This document shows, in pieces, positions 10,603-19,854 of a DNA stretch of 64,000 nt. Location of the stretch: contig JAFLEA010000006.1 of the NCBI GenBank assembly GCA_017302035.1, positions 1 through 64,000 on the forward strand, given 5' to 3'. This stretch comes from Lysobacterales bacterium (GTDB lineage: Bacteria; Pseudomonadota; Gammaproteobacteria; Xanthomonadales; Xanthomonadaceae). The notes beneath the pieces are model-generated. The model made no database searches, was not told where the DNA came from, and saw only the letters and a list, made by a program, of their open reading frames with translations. Position 1 is the stretch's first letter; every line of letters begins with the position of its first letter. The translations under genes were made by a program, and so were the position numbers.

Positions 10603-10608
10603 TATACT
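10603..10608 (+). promoter_or_regulatory. Probable -10 element for tesB
   Basis: TATACT lies 32 bases before the tesB start, within a short less structured stretch. No good TTGACA-like -35 is visible at the right distance, so sigma-70 dependence is an inference. The 100 bases before it are GC-rich with partial inverted repeats (a GGAGCCGGGC/GCCCGGTCT-like pair), possibly a REP-like end of the preceding gene. Confidence 0.4.
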
Positions 10609-10639
10609 CGCCGCTTCCCCGCCGCCCCAGGTCACGCCC

Positions 10640-11530
10640 TTGCCCCCCGCACTCGGCCCCGTGGTTTCCGAACTGATCGACCTGCTCGCCCTGGAGCGGC
10701 TGGAGGACAACCTGTTCCGCGGCCAGAGCCGCGACATCGGCACCAAGTACGTGTTCGGCGGCCAGGTGCTGGGCCAGGCGCTGGCCGCCGCCCAGGCCAC
10801 CCTCGGCAACGGCCGCCAGGCGCATTCGCTGCACGCCTACTTCCTGCGCGCCGGCGATATCGAGCATCCCATCGTCTATGACGTGGACCGCACCCGCGAC
10901 GGTGGCAGCTTCTCGGTGCGCCGGGTCAGCGCGATCCAGCACGGCAAGGCGATCTTCTTCTGCGCCGCTTCGTTCCAGGAGCACGAACCCGGTGCCGAGC
11001 ACCAGTTGGGCATGCCGGAAGTGCCGCAGCCGGAGGACATCGCGCCCTCCCCGCCGGTCTCGCCGGAGATCATGGCCACCCTGCCGACCAAGGTGCAGCG
11101 CTGGCTGCAGCGCGGCGGTCCATTCGAGTTCCGCCACGTCTACCCGCGCGACGAACTGTCCCCGCCCAAGCGCCCGCCCTACCAGCAGGTCTGGTTCCGC
11201 CTGCGCGAAAGCGTCGGCGACATCCCGGCCGAGCTGCACCAGGCGCTGCTCGCCTACGCCTCCGACTTCCACCTGCTCGGCACCGCGACCTTCCCGCACG
11301 GCATCAGCTACTACCAGCCGAACGTGCAGATGGCCTCGCTCGACCATGCACTGTGGTTCCACCGCCCGTTCCGCGCCGACGAGTGGCTGCTGTACTCGAT
11401 CGACAGCCCCAGCAGCCAGGGTTCGCGCGGCCTGGCCCGCGGCCAGATCTTCGACCGCCAGGGCCGGCTGGTGGCCAGCACCGCGCAGGAAGGGCTGATC
11501 CGGGTCGTGGCCGAACCGGCGAAAGGTTAG
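10640..11530 (+). CDS. tesB: Acyl-CoA thioesterase II
   Basis: 296 residues of double hot-dog fold, which hydrolyses medium and long acyl-CoAs to free fatty acid and CoA. It is close to E. coli TesB along its whole length: DNLFRGQSRDIGTKYVFGGQ near the start, SLHAYFLRAGD, the catalytic Asp in AYASDFHLL, the DHALWFHRPF hairpin, and the final STAQEGLIR containing the catalytic Gln. The start is a TTG at 10640; an in-frame GTG at 10661 is an alternative and would still keep the whole conserved part. The following gene begins 6 bases after the stop. Confidence 0.94.
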   Translation: MPPALGPVVSELIDLLALERLEDNLFRGQSRDIGTKYVFGGQVLGQALAAAQATLGNGRQAHSLHAYFLRAGDIEHPIVYDVDRTRDGGSFSVRRVSAIQHGKAIFFCAASFQEHEPGAEHQLGMPEVPQPEDIAPSPPVSPEIMATLPTKVQRWLQRGGPFEFRHVYPRDELSPPKRPPYQQVWFRLRESVGDIPAELHQALLAYASDFHLLGTATFPHGISYYQPNVQMASLDHALWFHRPFRADEWLLYSIDSPSSQGSRGLARGQIFDRQGRLVASTAQEGLIRVVAEPAKG

Positions 11531-11536
11531 CCAGCC

Positions 11537-12061
11537 GTGCGCCAGGTATTCACCAGCCAGCGCCTGGAGACCGTGGAAGGCGTGGCCAGGATGCTGGAGG
11601 AGGCGGGCATCGCGGTGCACGTCAGCCAGCCGCGTTCCTACCGCGGCGCCCGCCGCGGCCAGTTCAGCTATTCCGAGCCGGCGCCGGCGAACCAGCAACC
11701 GGCGGTCTGGGTGCGCCTGGCCGAAGACCAGCCGCGGGCGCGCGAACTGTTGCGCGACGCCGGACTGATGGCGACCACGCGCACCTATTCGGGGCTGCCG
11801 CAGGCCGAGGCCGGAGGCGCCTCCCCGGACGCCGGGGAAGATCGCGGGCGCTGGGCTTGGCGGATCCGCATCGGCCTGATGCTGGTGATCGCGGCGGTGG
11901 CGGTGCTGGTGTGGATGGGACGCCGGCAGCCGCAGGCCGCGATGCCCGTGGCAGCGCCCGCGGAGGCGGTGCCGCCGCCGGCATCCGTGGACGGGGATAC
12001 CGGCGAGGAGGAGATCCGCGTGCGCATCTCCCCACCGCCGGCCGATCCCGCACCGCACTGA
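11537..12061 (+). CDS. DUF2007-like membrane-anchored hypothetical protein
   Basis: 174 residues. The N-terminal part (MRQVFTSQRLETVEGVARML) looks like the DUF2007/signal-transducing domain, in which a small alpha-beta unit monitors or binds a ligand. A Pro/Ala linker follows, then one transmembrane segment (IGLMLVIAAVAVLVWM, about 113-128) and a Pro-rich acidic tail. Similar proteins in Xanthomonas are often called pathogenicity-like, without a known role. It starts 6 bases after tesB and is probably co-transcribed with it. Confidence 0.7.
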   Translation: MRQVFTSQRLETVEGVARMLEEAGIAVHVSQPRSYRGARRGQFSYSEPAPANQQPAVWVRLAEDQPRARELLRDAGLMATTRTYSGLPQAEAGGASPDAGEDRGRWAWRIRIGLMLVIAAVAVLVWMGRRQPQAAMPVAAPAEAVPPPASVDGDTGEEEIRVRISPPPADPAPH

Positions 12062-12080
12062 TTGCCCGGCGTCCGCGGCA

Positions 12081-12680
12081 TCACTTCGTGGGTGCCGGCA
12101 CCGGTGCCGCCTTCCGGCCGGCGTCCCGGCCGCGCGCGCCGGCGGCGGCCATGCGGCTTGCGTGCGCCGCCTCGAATTCGGTCTTGCTCAGGCTACCGTC
12201 GTTGTTGGCATCGGCCGACCTGAACCATGCGTCGCGGTGCTGCTTCATCGCCGCCTCGCGGTCGGCACGGTCGACGAAGCCATCCTTGTTCGCGTCCATC
12301 GTGTCGAAGCGTTCGGCGAACTTCGGCGCGGTGGCGGCTTCGGCCTTGCTGATCCGGCCGTCGCTGTCCTGGTCCAGCTTGTCGAAGTGCAGGCGGGGGC
12401 CGTGCGGGCCGCGATGCCCCGTGCCGCCCCTTGGCGAGCGCGGCAGTTCGGCGCGGTCCAGCTTGCCATCCTTGTTCCGGTCCAGCCCGTCGAAGCGTGC
12501 GGCCAGGCGCGGATGCGCGGCCGCTTCGTTGCGGTCGATCACGCCGTCGTTGTTGGCATCCAGCGGCTTGCGCTCCACCGCGGGGGCGGGGGCCGGCGGG
12601 GGTGTGCCGGTCTGGGCCAGGGCGGTTCCCGCGGTGACGGCCAGCAGCGCGGTGGCGATCAGGTAAGAGGTCTTCTTCAC
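12081..12680 (-). CDS. Exported EF-hand calcium-binding protein
   Basis: 199 residues with an N-terminal signal peptide (KKTSYLIATALLAVTAGTALAQ). Five EF-hand loops follow: DANNDGVIDRNE, DRNKDGKLDRAE, DQDSDGRISKAE, DANKDGFVDRAD and DANNDGSLSKTE. Each keeps Asp at loop positions 1, 3 and 5; the fourth ends in Asp instead of Glu. The start is a GTG at 12680, decided by GGAGA five to six bases upstream and by the signal peptide; the open frame upstream is an artefact of GC richness. It probably buffers or senses Ca2+ in the periplasm. It is divergent from bpt. Confidence 0.85.
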   Translation of the reverse strand: MKKTSYLIATALLAVTAGTALAQTGTPPPAPAPAVERKPLDANNDGVIDRNEAAAHPRLAARFDGLDRNKDGKLDRAELPRSPRGGTGHRGPHGPRLHFDKLDQDSDGRISKAEAATAPKFAERFDTMDANKDGFVDRADREAAMKQHRDAWFRSADANNDGSLSKTEFEAAHASRMAAAGARGRDAGRKAAPVPAPTK

Positions 12681-12854
12681 GATGTTCTCCAGTCGGTCAT
12701 GGGCTCGGTGGCCACGCCAAGGGAAACGCCGCCGGGCTGCGCCGGTTGACCTGCGCACAGGTCCGTTCAGGCAACGGCGGGACGACGATCCCGGCGATCG
12801 CAGCGGCCGCGACCGGGCGACGGTATGCTGCCGGCAATCGCCGCGACCGCCGCC

Positions 12855-13592
12855 ATGGGCCACGACTCCCCTCCCGCCGACGACCTGCGCCTGTTCCAGA
12901 CCGGCGGCCACGCCTGCGGCTACTGGCCCGAGCGCCGCGCCCGCGACCTGGTGCTGGACCCGCGCGATCCACGCCTGGCGACGGTCTATCCGCAGGCGCT
13001 GGACTGGGGCTTCCGCCGTTCCGGCGACCTGGTCTACCGGCCGCACTGCCAGCACTGCCACGCCTGCGTGGCGGTGCGCATCCCGGTGGCCGGCTTCGTG
13101 CCCGATCGCAGCCAGCGCCGCTGCCTGGCGCGCAACGCGGCGGTGGAAACCCGGGTGGCACCGGCCCGGCGCAGTGCCGAGCATTTCGAGCTGTACCGGC
13201 GCTACCTCGCCGCGCGCCATCGCGATGGCGGCATGGACGGACACGGCAGCGCCGAGTTCGACCAGTTCCTGGTCGGCAGCTGGTCGGACACGCGCTTCCT
13301 GGAGCTGCGCGCGCCCGGCGACGGCGGCCCCGGGCGCCTGCTGGCGGTGGCGGTGACCGATCGCTTCGGCAGCGGCCTGTCCGCGGTGTACACCTTCTTC
13401 GACCCGGACCTGCCGCACCTGGGGCTGGGCACCCTGGCGATCCTGCAGCAGATCGGATGGGCGCGCCGCGAAGGGTTGCGCCACCTGTACCTGGGCTACT
13501 GGATCGATGGCCACGGCAAGATGGACTACAAGCGCCGCTTCCGGCCGCTGGAGGCGTTCGACGGTCGCCGCTGGCGGGTGTTCGAGAACTGA
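12855..13592 (+). CDS. bpt: Aspartate/glutamate leucyltransferase (Bpt)
   Basis: 245 residues. It transfers Leu from Leu-tRNA to N-terminal Asp or Glu of proteins, marking them for ClpAP under the N-degron rule. Family marks are the N-terminal [14 protein letters not shown], the Cys-rich [20 protein letters not shown] followed by SQRRCLARN, and the C-terminal [18 protein letters not shown]. The ATG at 12855 is chosen because the conserved region begins shortly after it; a further ATG at 12825 adds ten non-conserved residues. Confidence 0.93.
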   Translation: MGHDSPPADDLRLFQTGGHACGYWPERRARDLVLDPRDPRLATVYPQALDWGFRRSGDLVYRPHCQHCHACVAVRIPVAGFVPDRSQRRCLARNAAVETRVAPARRSAEHFELYRRYLAARHRDGGMDGHGSAEFDQFLVGSWSDTRFLELRAPGDGGPGRLLAVAVTDRFGSGLSAVYTFFDPDLPHLGLGTLAILQQIGWARREGLRHLYLGYWIDGHGKMDYKRRFRPLEAFDGRRWRVFEN

Positions 13593-13678
13593 TCGATGCC
13601 GGCGCAAGGCACGCCCCGCGCCCCAGCGCGCCGCACGCCGTCATCGCCGCGACACCGCCCCATGCCAGAATCGCGTCC

Positions 13679-14899
13679 ATGCCTGCCTTCCTTCGCTTCC
13701 TGCCCGCCACCCTCGCGCTGATGCTGTCCGCCTGCGCCAGCCCTTCCCCTTCCAGCCGCACCGACGCGGCCGCGGGTGCGCCGGCGGCCACGCTGCGCGT
13801 GGCCACCTACAACACCTCACTCTACGACGACCAGGACGGCGGCCTGATCCGTCGGCTCGAGGCCGGCGACGCCGGTGCGCGCAAGGTGGCCGCGGTGCTG
13901 CAGCAGGTACGTCCGGACCTGGTCCTGCTCAACGAGTTCGACTACGACGCGCACGGGCGCGCGGCCGACCTGTTCCAGCGCGACTACCTGGAACGGCCGC
14001 AGCCCGGCGGCGGACAGGCGTTGCACTATCCCTATCGCTATTTCGCCGAGGTGAATACCGGCGTGCCCAGCGGGCTGGACCTGGATCGCAATGGTTCCGT
14101 CGGCGGCGAAGGCCGCGAACGCGGCAACGACGCCTGGGGCTACGGCCTGCACCCGGGCCAGTACGGGATGCTGGTGCTGTCCAAGCACCCGATCGACGCA
14201 GCCCAGGTACGCAGCTTCCGGTTGCTGCGGTGGGCGTCGATGCCCGATGCGCAACGGCCCATCGACCCGGCCAGCGGCCTGCCCTGGCACGACGATGCGG
14301 TCTGGGAGCAACTGCGCCTGTCGTCCAAGTCGCACTGGGACGTGCCGGTGCGCACGCCCGCCGGCACCCTGCACTTCCTGGTCTCGCATCCCACCCCGCC
14401 GGTGTTCGACGGGCCGGAAGACCGCAACGGCGCGCGCAATGCCGACGAAATCCGGTTGTGGCGCGAATACATCTCGCCCGGCGCGCATGCCTGGCTGTGC
14501 GACGACGCCGGCCGCTGCGGCGGGCTGGCCGACGGCGCGCGCTTCGTGATCGCCGGCGACCTCAACAACGACCCGGTCGACGGCGACGGTCGCCACCCGG
14601 CCATTCTCGAACTGCTCGAGCACCCGCGGGTGCTGCGCCTGGCCACGCCGCGCTCGCCAGGCGGCGCGGAGACGGCGCAGGCCTATGCGGCCAAGGGCCT
14701 GGTCCGGCGCGGGGCGCCGGCGCACGTCACCGGCGACTTCGGCCCGCGCGCCGGGGCGATGCGACTGGATTACGTATTGCCCTCGACCGGGTTCGAGCCG
14801 CGCGGCAGCGGCGTGTTCTGGCCGGCGTCCGGCGACCCGGCCGCCGCCATCGCCGACGGCAGCGACCATCACCTGGTCTGGGTCGACCTGGGGTTGTAG
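13679..14899 (+). CDS. Endonuclease/exonuclease/phosphatase-fold lipoprotein
   Basis: 406 residues. The N-terminus carries a lipoprotein signal with lipobox LSAC (about residues 16-19), so it is membrane-anchored and exported. The EEP fold is shown by LRVATYNTSLYDD, LLNEFDYDA (the metal-binding Glu), VIAGDLNNDPVDGDG and the final DGSDHHLVWVDLGL. EEP enzymes are Mg2+ phosphodiesterases or phosphatases. Being exported, this one probably acts on extracytoplasmic nucleic acid or phosphate esters. The close Asp and Asn residues needed for catalysis are all present. Confidence 0.87.
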   Translation: MPAFLRFLPATLALMLSACASPSPSSRTDAAAGAPAATLRVATYNTSLYDDQDGGLIRRLEAGDAGARKVAAVLQQVRPDLVLLNEFDYDAHGRAADLFQRDYLERPQPGGGQALHYPYRYFAEVNTGVPSGLDLDRNGSVGGEGRERGNDAWGYGLHPGQYGMLVLSKHPIDAAQVRSFRLLRWASMPDAQRPIDPASGLPWHDDAVWEQLRLSSKSHWDVPVRTPAGTLHFLVSHPTPPVFDGPEDRNGARNADEIRLWREYISPGAHAWLCDDAGRCGGLADGARFVIAGDLNNDPVDGDGRHPAILELLEHPRVLRLATPRSPGGAETAQAYAAKGLVRRGAPAHVTGDFGPRAGAMRLDYVLPSTGFEPRGSGVFWPASGDPAAAIADGSDHHLVWVDLGL

Positions 14900-14983
14900 G
14901 GCACTTGGTGTTGGGTGTACCTGGGGGTGCCGATGGACCGTCGGCGCCTATACCGCCCGTGCGCGCAATGCAGGTGCCGACCG

Positions 14984-16189
14984 TCAGGCGGCACGCACCT
15001 CGATGCCGATGGCCGCGGCCGCCTCGCGGGCGATGGCGCGCGCGGCGTCCACATCGCCGGCCCGTGCCAGGGTCACGCCGACCCGGCGATGACCCTCCAC
15101 CCACGGCTTGCCGAACAGGCGCAGCGCGGTGTCCGGGGCCTGCAGCGCCGCCTCCACGTGCGAGAACACCGGCACCCCGCGGCCATGCGCCAGCATCGCG
15201 CACGAGGCCGACGGGCCATTCTGGCGGATGACCCCACCCGCGCCGGCCCCGACCGGCAGGCCCAGGATCGCGCGCGCGTGCAGCGCGAACTCGCTCAGTT
15301 CCTGCGACACCAGGGTCACCAGGCCGGTGTCGTGCGGGCGCGGCGACACTTCCGAGAACCACACCTCGTCGCCCTTCACGAACAGTTCCACCCCGAACAC
15401 GCCCCAGCCACCGAGGTCGCCGGTGACCGCGCGGGCGATTTCCTGCGAGCGCTGCAGCGCCAGCGCCGACATCGGCTGCGGCTGCCAGCTCTCGCGGTAG
15501 TCGCCGTCGCGCTGCAGGTGGCCGATCGGCTCGCAGAACGAGGTGCCACCGGCGTGGCGCACGGTCAGCAGGGTGATCTCGTAATCGAAATCGACGAAGC
15601 CCTCGACAATGCAACGCCCGGCGCCGGTGCGGCCGCCGGTCTGCGCATGCGCCCACGCCGCCTCGACCTGCGCCGGCGTGCGCACCGTGCTCTGGCCCTT
15701 GCCGGAGGACGACATCACCGGCTTGACCACGCAGGGCAGGCCGACGTCGGCGATCGCCTCGCTGTATTCCTCGAACGTGTCGACGAAGCGGTACGGCGAG
15801 GTCGGCACGCCCAGGGTCTCGGCGGCCAGGCGGCGGATGCCTTCGCGGTCCATGGTCAGGCGCGCGGCGCGCGCGGTCGGGACCACCTTCTGCCCATGTT
15901 CGCGCTCCAGGTGGACCAGGGTTTCGGTGTGGATGGCCTCGATCTCCGGCACCACCAGGTCGGGCTTCTCCAGCGCGATCAGCTCGCACAGGGCGGCGGG
16001 ATCGAGCATGTCCAGCACGTGGCTGCGATGGGCCACCTGCATGGCCGGAGCATCGGCATAGCGGTCGGCGGCAATCACCTCCACCCCCAGCCGCTGCAGC
16101 TCGATGGCCACCTCCTTGCCCAGTTCGCCCGAGCCGAGCAGCAGGACGCGGGTGGCGGACGGGGTCAGCGGGGTACCGAGCGTGGTCAT
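14984..16189 (-). CDS. purT: Formate-dependent phosphoribosylglycinamide formyltransferase
   Basis: 401 residues of ATP-grasp fold. PurT forms formyl-GAR from GAR, ATP and formate, the folate-free third step of purine synthesis. Marks are [20 protein letters not shown] at the N-terminus, [11 protein letters not shown], the ATP-grasp stretch [16 protein letters not shown], and [10 protein letters not shown] near the middle. The length matches the family. It stands alone and is divergent from the SPFH operon. Confidence 0.96.
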   Translation of the reverse strand: MTTLGTPLTPSATRVLLLGSGELGKEVAIELQRLGVEVIAADRYADAPAMQVAHRSHVLDMLDPAALCELIALEKPDLVVPEIEAIHTETLVHLEREHGQKVVPTARAARLTMDREGIRRLAAETLGVPTSPYRFVDTFEEYSEAIADVGLPCVVKPVMSSSGKGQSTVRTPAQVEAAWAHAQTGGRTGAGRCIVEGFVDFDYEITLLTVRHAGGTSFCEPIGHLQRDGDYRESWQPQPMSALALQRSQEIARAVTGDLGGWGVFGVELFVKGDEVWFSEVSPRPHDTGLVTLVSQELSEFALHARAILGLPVGAGAGGVIRQNGPSASCAMLAHGRGVPVFSHVEAALQAPDTALRLFGKPWVEGHRRVGVTLARAGDVDAARAIAREAAAAIGIEVRAA

Positions 16190-16256
16190 GGGCGGGCCAG
16201 TCCTGGACGAGGCGCCATTCTAGCCAGCCCGGTCCCGGGTCTGGCGGCAGGATCGC

Positions 16257-16285
16257 TTGACACTGATATCTTTCTGATATCAAAT
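16257..16285 (+). promoter_or_regulatory. Promoter with embedded palindromic operator of the SPFH operon
   Basis: A consensus -35 TTGACA sits at 16257-16262. A -10 candidate TATCAA (16278, spacing 15) or TCAAAT (16280, spacing 17) follows. Between and over them lies a perfect inverted repeat TGATATC, 5 bases, GATATCA at 16264-16282. A repressor bound here would cover both promoter boxes. The regulator is not encoded next to it, apart from the small ribbon-helix-helix protein at 17197, which is a candidate. Confidence 0.65.
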
Positions 16286-16310
16286 TGCCCGGAACCCCGA
16301 GGAACCCACC

Positions 16311-17195
16311 ATGAAAGAAATGCCCATCCGCTCCCTGCCCGGCATCCCCTTCCTGTTCGGCGTGATCGTCGTCGGCCTGCTGTCCGGCTGGCTGGTCGTC
16401 ACCGGCATCGGCCCCAATCCGGACGCCTACGGCGCAGCGTCCGGCACCAAGATCCTCATCGGGGTCGTGGTCGGCATCCTGTCCTTCCTCAGCCTGGTCG
16501 GCCTGTACTCGATCCAGCCCAACCAGGCCGCGGTGCTGAGCCTGTTCGGCAAGTACGTGGGCACGGTCAAGGAAGCCGGCCTGCGCTGGAACAACCCCTT
16601 TTACTCCAAGCGCAAGATCAGCCAGCGCGTGCGCAATTTCGAGAGCGGCAAGCTCAAGGTCAACGACCTCGACGGCAGCCCGATCGAGATCGCCGCGGTG
16701 ATCGTGTGGCAGGTGGTGGACGCGTCCGAGGCGGTGTTCAACGTCGACGACTACGAGAGCTTCGTCCACATCCAGTCCGAGGCGGCGCTGCGGGCGATGG
16801 CCTCCAGCTACCCCTACGACCAGCATGACGAGGGCCAGACCGCGCTGCGCAGCCATCCGCAGGAGATCTCCGACCACCTGCAGGCACAGATCGCCGAGCG
16901 CCTGGGCACGGCCGGGGTGGAAGTGATCGAGGCGCGGATCAGCCACCTGGCCTACGCCCCCGAGATCGCCCAGGTGATGCTGCAGCGGCAGCAGGCCAAC
17001 GCGGTGATCGCTGCGCGCACGCGGATCGTGGCCGGCGCGGTGGGCATGGTCGAGATGGCACTGGCCGAACTGCAGAAGAACCATGTCGTCGAACTGGACG
17101 AGGAGCGCAAGGCGCAGATGGTCAGCAACCTGCTGGTGGTGCTGTGCGGCGACCGCGGCATGCAGCCGGTGCTCAATGCCGGGTCGATCTACTGA
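16311..17195 (+). CDS. SPFH/band-7 domain membrane protein
   Basis: 294 residues with two N-terminal hydrophobic segments (about 13-32 and 46-64). A band-7 domain follows ([20 protein letters not shown], then [16 protein letters not shown] and the coiled region after it). SPFH proteins form detergent-resistant rings or scaffolds in the inner membrane and often sit near membrane-stress or protease genes. It leads an operon of five or six closely packed genes, and its promoter carries a palindrome. The exact role is unknown. Confidence 0.9.
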   Translation: MKEMPIRSLPGIPFLFGVIVVGLLSGWLVVTGIGPNPDAYGAASGTKILIGVVVGILSFLSLVGLYSIQPNQAAVLSLFGKYVGTVKEAGLRWNNPFYSKRKISQRVRNFESGKLKVNDLDGSPIEIAAVIVWQVVDASEAVFNVDDYESFVHIQSEAALRAMASSYPYDQHDEGQTALRSHPQEISDHLQAQIAERLGTAGVEVIEARISHLAYAPEIAQVMLQRQQANAVIAARTRIVAGAVGMVEMALAELQKNHVVELDEERKAQMVSNLLVVLCGDRGMQPVLNAGSIY

Positions 17196-17196
17196 G

Positions 17197-17376
17197 ATGG
17201 CCGAGAAGAAGGCCTATCCGCTGCGCATCAACGCCGACGTGCTGGCGGCGGCGCAGCGCTGGGCCGACGACGAACTGCGCAGCCTCAACGCACAGATCGA
17301 GTACGTGCTGCGCGACGCACTGCGCAAGGCGGGCCGGCTGAACCGGCCCGGCAACGAACAGGAGAGGACGAAGTGA
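17197..17376 (+). CDS. Arc-like ribbon-helix-helix small protein
   Basis: 59 residues starting at an ATG 2 bases after the SPFH stop. The pattern [19 protein letters not shown] followed by [18 protein letters not shown] is an Arc/MetJ-type ribbon-helix-helix fold: a beta-strand, then two helices. Such proteins bind DNA as dimers. It could be the local repressor of the palindromic promoter, or it may be an adaptor for the SPFH protein; neither is shown. Its stop overlaps the next start. Confidence 0.75.
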   Translation: MAEKKAYPLRINADVLAAAQRWADDELRSLNAQIEYVLRDALRKAGRLNRPGNEQERTK

Positions 17377-17552
17377 GTACGCCATTCGAATACCAGGTCG
17401 TGGAGATCAAGCAGGCCACCTGGGGCGGCTTCAAGCCGGAGGCCGTGCAGGAGGTCCTGGCGCGCGAGGGCAGGAAGGGCTGGGAGCTGGTGCAGCTGGT
17501 CGCCCCCAGCGCGGTGGGGCCGATGCTGGCCGTGTTCAAGCGTGCCTACTGA
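17373..17552 (+). CDS. DUF4177 family small protein
   Basis: 59 residues from a GTG at 17373 that overlaps the previous stop (GTGA). The sequence [10 protein letters not shown] near the N-terminus and [17 protein letters not shown] [14 protein letters not shown] in the middle are the DUF4177 pattern (an E-x-x-x-x-x-x-GWELV core). The function is unknown. GGAGAGG lies 7 to 9 bases before the start. It is the third gene of the SPFH operon. Confidence 0.75.
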   Translation: MSTPFEYQVVEIKQATWGGFKPEAVQEVLAREGRKGWELVQLVAPSAVGPMLAVFKRAY

Positions 17553-17571
17553 GTACGACGAAGGTTCCGAC

Positions 17572-18393
17572 ATGAACTCGACCACTCCCCATCCCAGTTC
17601 GATCGCACCCGCCACGCTGCTGGAAGACCTGAAGATCGCCGCCGTGTGGGGCGGGCTCGCCGGGCTGTCGGCGATGGCGCTGATCCCGTATGCGGCACAG
17701 CTGATGCCCGAGGTCTTCGCCAAGGTCCCGGTGCCGCTGTGGGTACTCGCCGTGGCCCAGGGCGCGCAGGCGGCGGTGATCCTCGCCCTGCTGTCGTGGC
17801 TGGGATTGCGCATGGGCCACCGCGTCGGCCTGGGCAGTCCGGCGATGCACGCCTGGCTGGTGCGCAGGCAGCGGCCCGACTGGGCGCGGTTGCGGCCAGT
17901 GCAAGCGGTGCTGCTGGGGATGGCCGCTGGAGCGGCGATCGTCGCGCTGGTGCCGTTGGTGGACCGCGCGATGCCACCGATGCTCCATCCGCCGGCCCAT
18001 GTGGACGCCGGCAGCAGTGCGCTCAACGGCTTCCTGGCCTCGTTCTATGGCGGCATCGCCGAGGAACTGCAGTTGCGCCTGTTCCTGATGACCTTGCTGG
18101 TGTGGATCGTGGCCCGGCTGCGCGGCGCCACGCCGCCGGCCTGGGGGTACTGGGCGGCGATCGTGCTGACCGCGCTGCTGTTCGGTGCCGGGCACCTGCC
18201 GGTGGCGGCGAAGATCTGGGGCCTGGACCCGGTAGTGGTATTCCGCACCCTGCTGCTCAACGGCGTCGCCGGGGTCGCGTTCGGCTGGCTGTACTGGAAG
18301 CGCGGCCTGGAAATGGCCATGCTCGCCCACTTCAGCGCCGACATCGTGCTGCACGTGATCGCCCCGCTCCTCTCGCCCGGAACCTCGCCATGA
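17572..18393 (+). CDS. CPBP family intramembrane metalloprotease
   Basis: 273 residues with about eight hydrophobic segments. The CPBP (Abi/CAAX protease) catalytic motifs are present in order: EELQLR (EExxxR) near residue 164, FGAGHLP (FxxxH) near 203, and HFSADIV near 252. Members act as prenyl-protein or general intramembrane proteases, or as bacteriocin immunity factors. The ATG at 17572 is preferred to an in-frame GTG at 17542 because AAGG lies 9 bases upstream. The last base pairs overlap the next gene by ATGA. Confidence 0.88.
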   Translation: MNSTTPHPSSIAPATLLEDLKIAAVWGGLAGLSAMALIPYAAQLMPEVFAKVPVPLWVLAVAQGAQAAVILALLSWLGLRMGHRVGLGSPAMHAWLVRRQRPDWARLRPVQAVLLGMAAGAAIVALVPLVDRAMPPMLHPPAHVDAGSSALNGFLASFYGGIAEELQLRLFLMTLLVWIVARLRGATPPAWGYWAAIVLTALLFGAGHLPVAAKIWGLDPVVVFRTLLLNGVAGVAFGWLYWKRGLEMAMLAHFSADIVLHVIAPLLSPGTSP

Positions 18394-18983
18394 CCCCCAG
18401 CGCCGACCCGCGCCTGCAACTGGCCCCGCCGGGCGGACAGGCGGGCTTCTGGCTGTTCGCCCTCGCCTTCGTCCTGCCGGTGGCGATCACGACGACGGCC
18501 GTCCTGATGCCGGTGCTGGGCGGCAGCCCGCTCAAGCTGATCGGCGGCAGCCTGGCGCTGACCCTGGCGGCGTCGCTGGGCGGCATCGCGCTGCTGTGCG
18601 GCGCGCTGTGGTGGGGGCTGTCGCGGCTGATGTGGCGCCAGGCGCTGGAACTGTCGGCCGATGCGCTCGATGTCCGCTCTTCCTTCTACCACTGCCGCAC
18701 CCCGCTGGCGGAGTTGAAGCTGGACCAGGCGCGCGTGGTCGACCTGGACGAACACACCGAACTCAAGCCGATCCTGAAGGCCAACGGATTCTCGATTCCG
18801 GGCTTCCGCAGCGGCTGGTTCGTGCTGCGCAACCGCCGGCGCAGCTTCGTCGCCGTCGCCGACGGCCGCCGCAAGCTCTGGCTGCCCGGCCATGGCAAGC
18901 ACGATCTGTTGCTGGAACCGCGCGATCCGGCGGCGCTGCTGGCGCGCCTGCGCGAACTGGCGGCGGTACCGGGCCGCCGCTAA
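18390..18983 (+). CDS. Bacterial PH-like domain membrane protein
   Basis: 197 residues with two transmembrane segments (about 19-41 and 52-76). A soluble beta-rich C-terminal part follows (LSADALDVRSSFYHCRTPLA and later SGWFVLRNRRRSFVAVAD). This resembles bacterial PH (bPH/DUF304-like) domains anchored by two helices, so the assignment is inferred from pattern. The ATG overlaps the CPBP stop, so it is translationally coupled within the SPFH-CPBP operon and probably works with those membrane proteins. Confidence 0.7.
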   Translation: MTPSADPRLQLAPPGGQAGFWLFALAFVLPVAITTTAVLMPVLGGSPLKLIGGSLALTLAASLGGIALLCGALWWGLSRLMWRQALELSADALDVRSSFYHCRTPLAELKLDQARVVDLDEHTELKPILKANGFSIPGFRSGWFVLRNRRRSFVAVADGRRKLWLPGHGKHDLLLEPRDPAALLARLRELAAVPGRR

Positions 18984-18992
18984 GCTGCGCCC

Positions 18993-19814
18993 ATGCGCGC
19001 ACCCGCGATTCCCCTGCAGGCCCGGCTGCTCAACACCGCCGACATCGAACTGTGGCCGCCGCTGCTGTTGCGCGCGCGCAGCAACGCCGATGCCCGGATC
19101 CTGGCCCGTGCCCGCAGCGTGCTGCGACGCAAGCGCGACGGCCGCTACCTGGCCGCCGCGCTGGACCAGGGCCTGCTGCCGCTGGTGCCGCGGCTGGCGC
19201 GCGAGCCGGGCATCGATGCTGCCCTGGACCTGCTCGATGCGCAGGCCGCCGGCCTGCACCGCGGTCCGCCCGCGCCCCCTGGCGCCCTGCCGCCGGAACG
19301 CCTGCACGAACGCCTCGACGCGCTGGGGCTGGACGAGGAAGGCTATGCGCACCGCACCGGGCTGGACTTGGTCGCCGAACCGGAATGGCTGTTGCTGGCC
19401 GGCTTCGACCGCTACCGGCGCACACTGTGGCTGCGCTCGCCAGCCGCGCGCGCGTGGCTGGCGATGCGGCGTGCGGCAGCCGCCGATGGCGTCGCGCTGG
19501 ATGCGATTTCCGGCTACCGCAGCCACGCCTACCAATTGGGCATCTTCGAGCGCAAGCTGGCGCGCGGACAGAACCTGGCGCAGATCCTGGCGGTGAACGC
19601 CGCGCCCGGATTCAGCGAGCACCATGGCGGCGACGCGCTGGACATCGGCACGCCGGGCGAACCGCCGGCGGAGGCATCGTTCGAGGCCACCGCGGCCTTC
19701 GCCTGGCTGCGCGCGCATGCCGCCGCGCATGGCTTCGCCCTGAGCTATCCGCGCGGCAACCGCCACGGCATCGTCTACGAACCCTGGCACTGGCGGCACC
19801 ACGCTTCGGCGTGA
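18993..19814 (+). CDS. VanY-type D-alanyl-D-alanine carboxypeptidase family protein (M15)
   Basis: 273 residues. The C-terminal half carries the M15B zinc peptidase motifs SGYRSHAYQ, SEHHGGDALDIG (His and Asp ligands) and YEPWHWR (catalytic Glu and His ligand). It trims D-Ala from murein peptides. The first 130 residues are an extra Arg/Leu-rich region without a visible signal peptide, which is odd for a murein enzyme. It starts 10 bases after the PH-domain gene and may belong to the same operon. Confidence 0.85.
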   Translation: MRAPAIPLQARLLNTADIELWPPLLLRARSNADARILARARSVLRRKRDGRYLAAALDQGLLPLVPRLAREPGIDAALDLLDAQAAGLHRGPPAPPGALPPERLHERLDALGLDEEGYAHRTGLDLVAEPEWLLLAGFDRYRRTLWLRSPAARAWLAMRRAAAADGVALDAISGYRSHAYQLGIFERKLARGQNLAQILAVNAAPGFSEHHGGDALDIGTPGEPPAEASFEATAAFAWLRAHAAAHGFALSYPRGNRHGIVYEPWHWRHHASA

Positions 19815-19854
19815 CCTCGCACGCACCGATCGCTCGGGGCGAAGCCGGGCGGCA

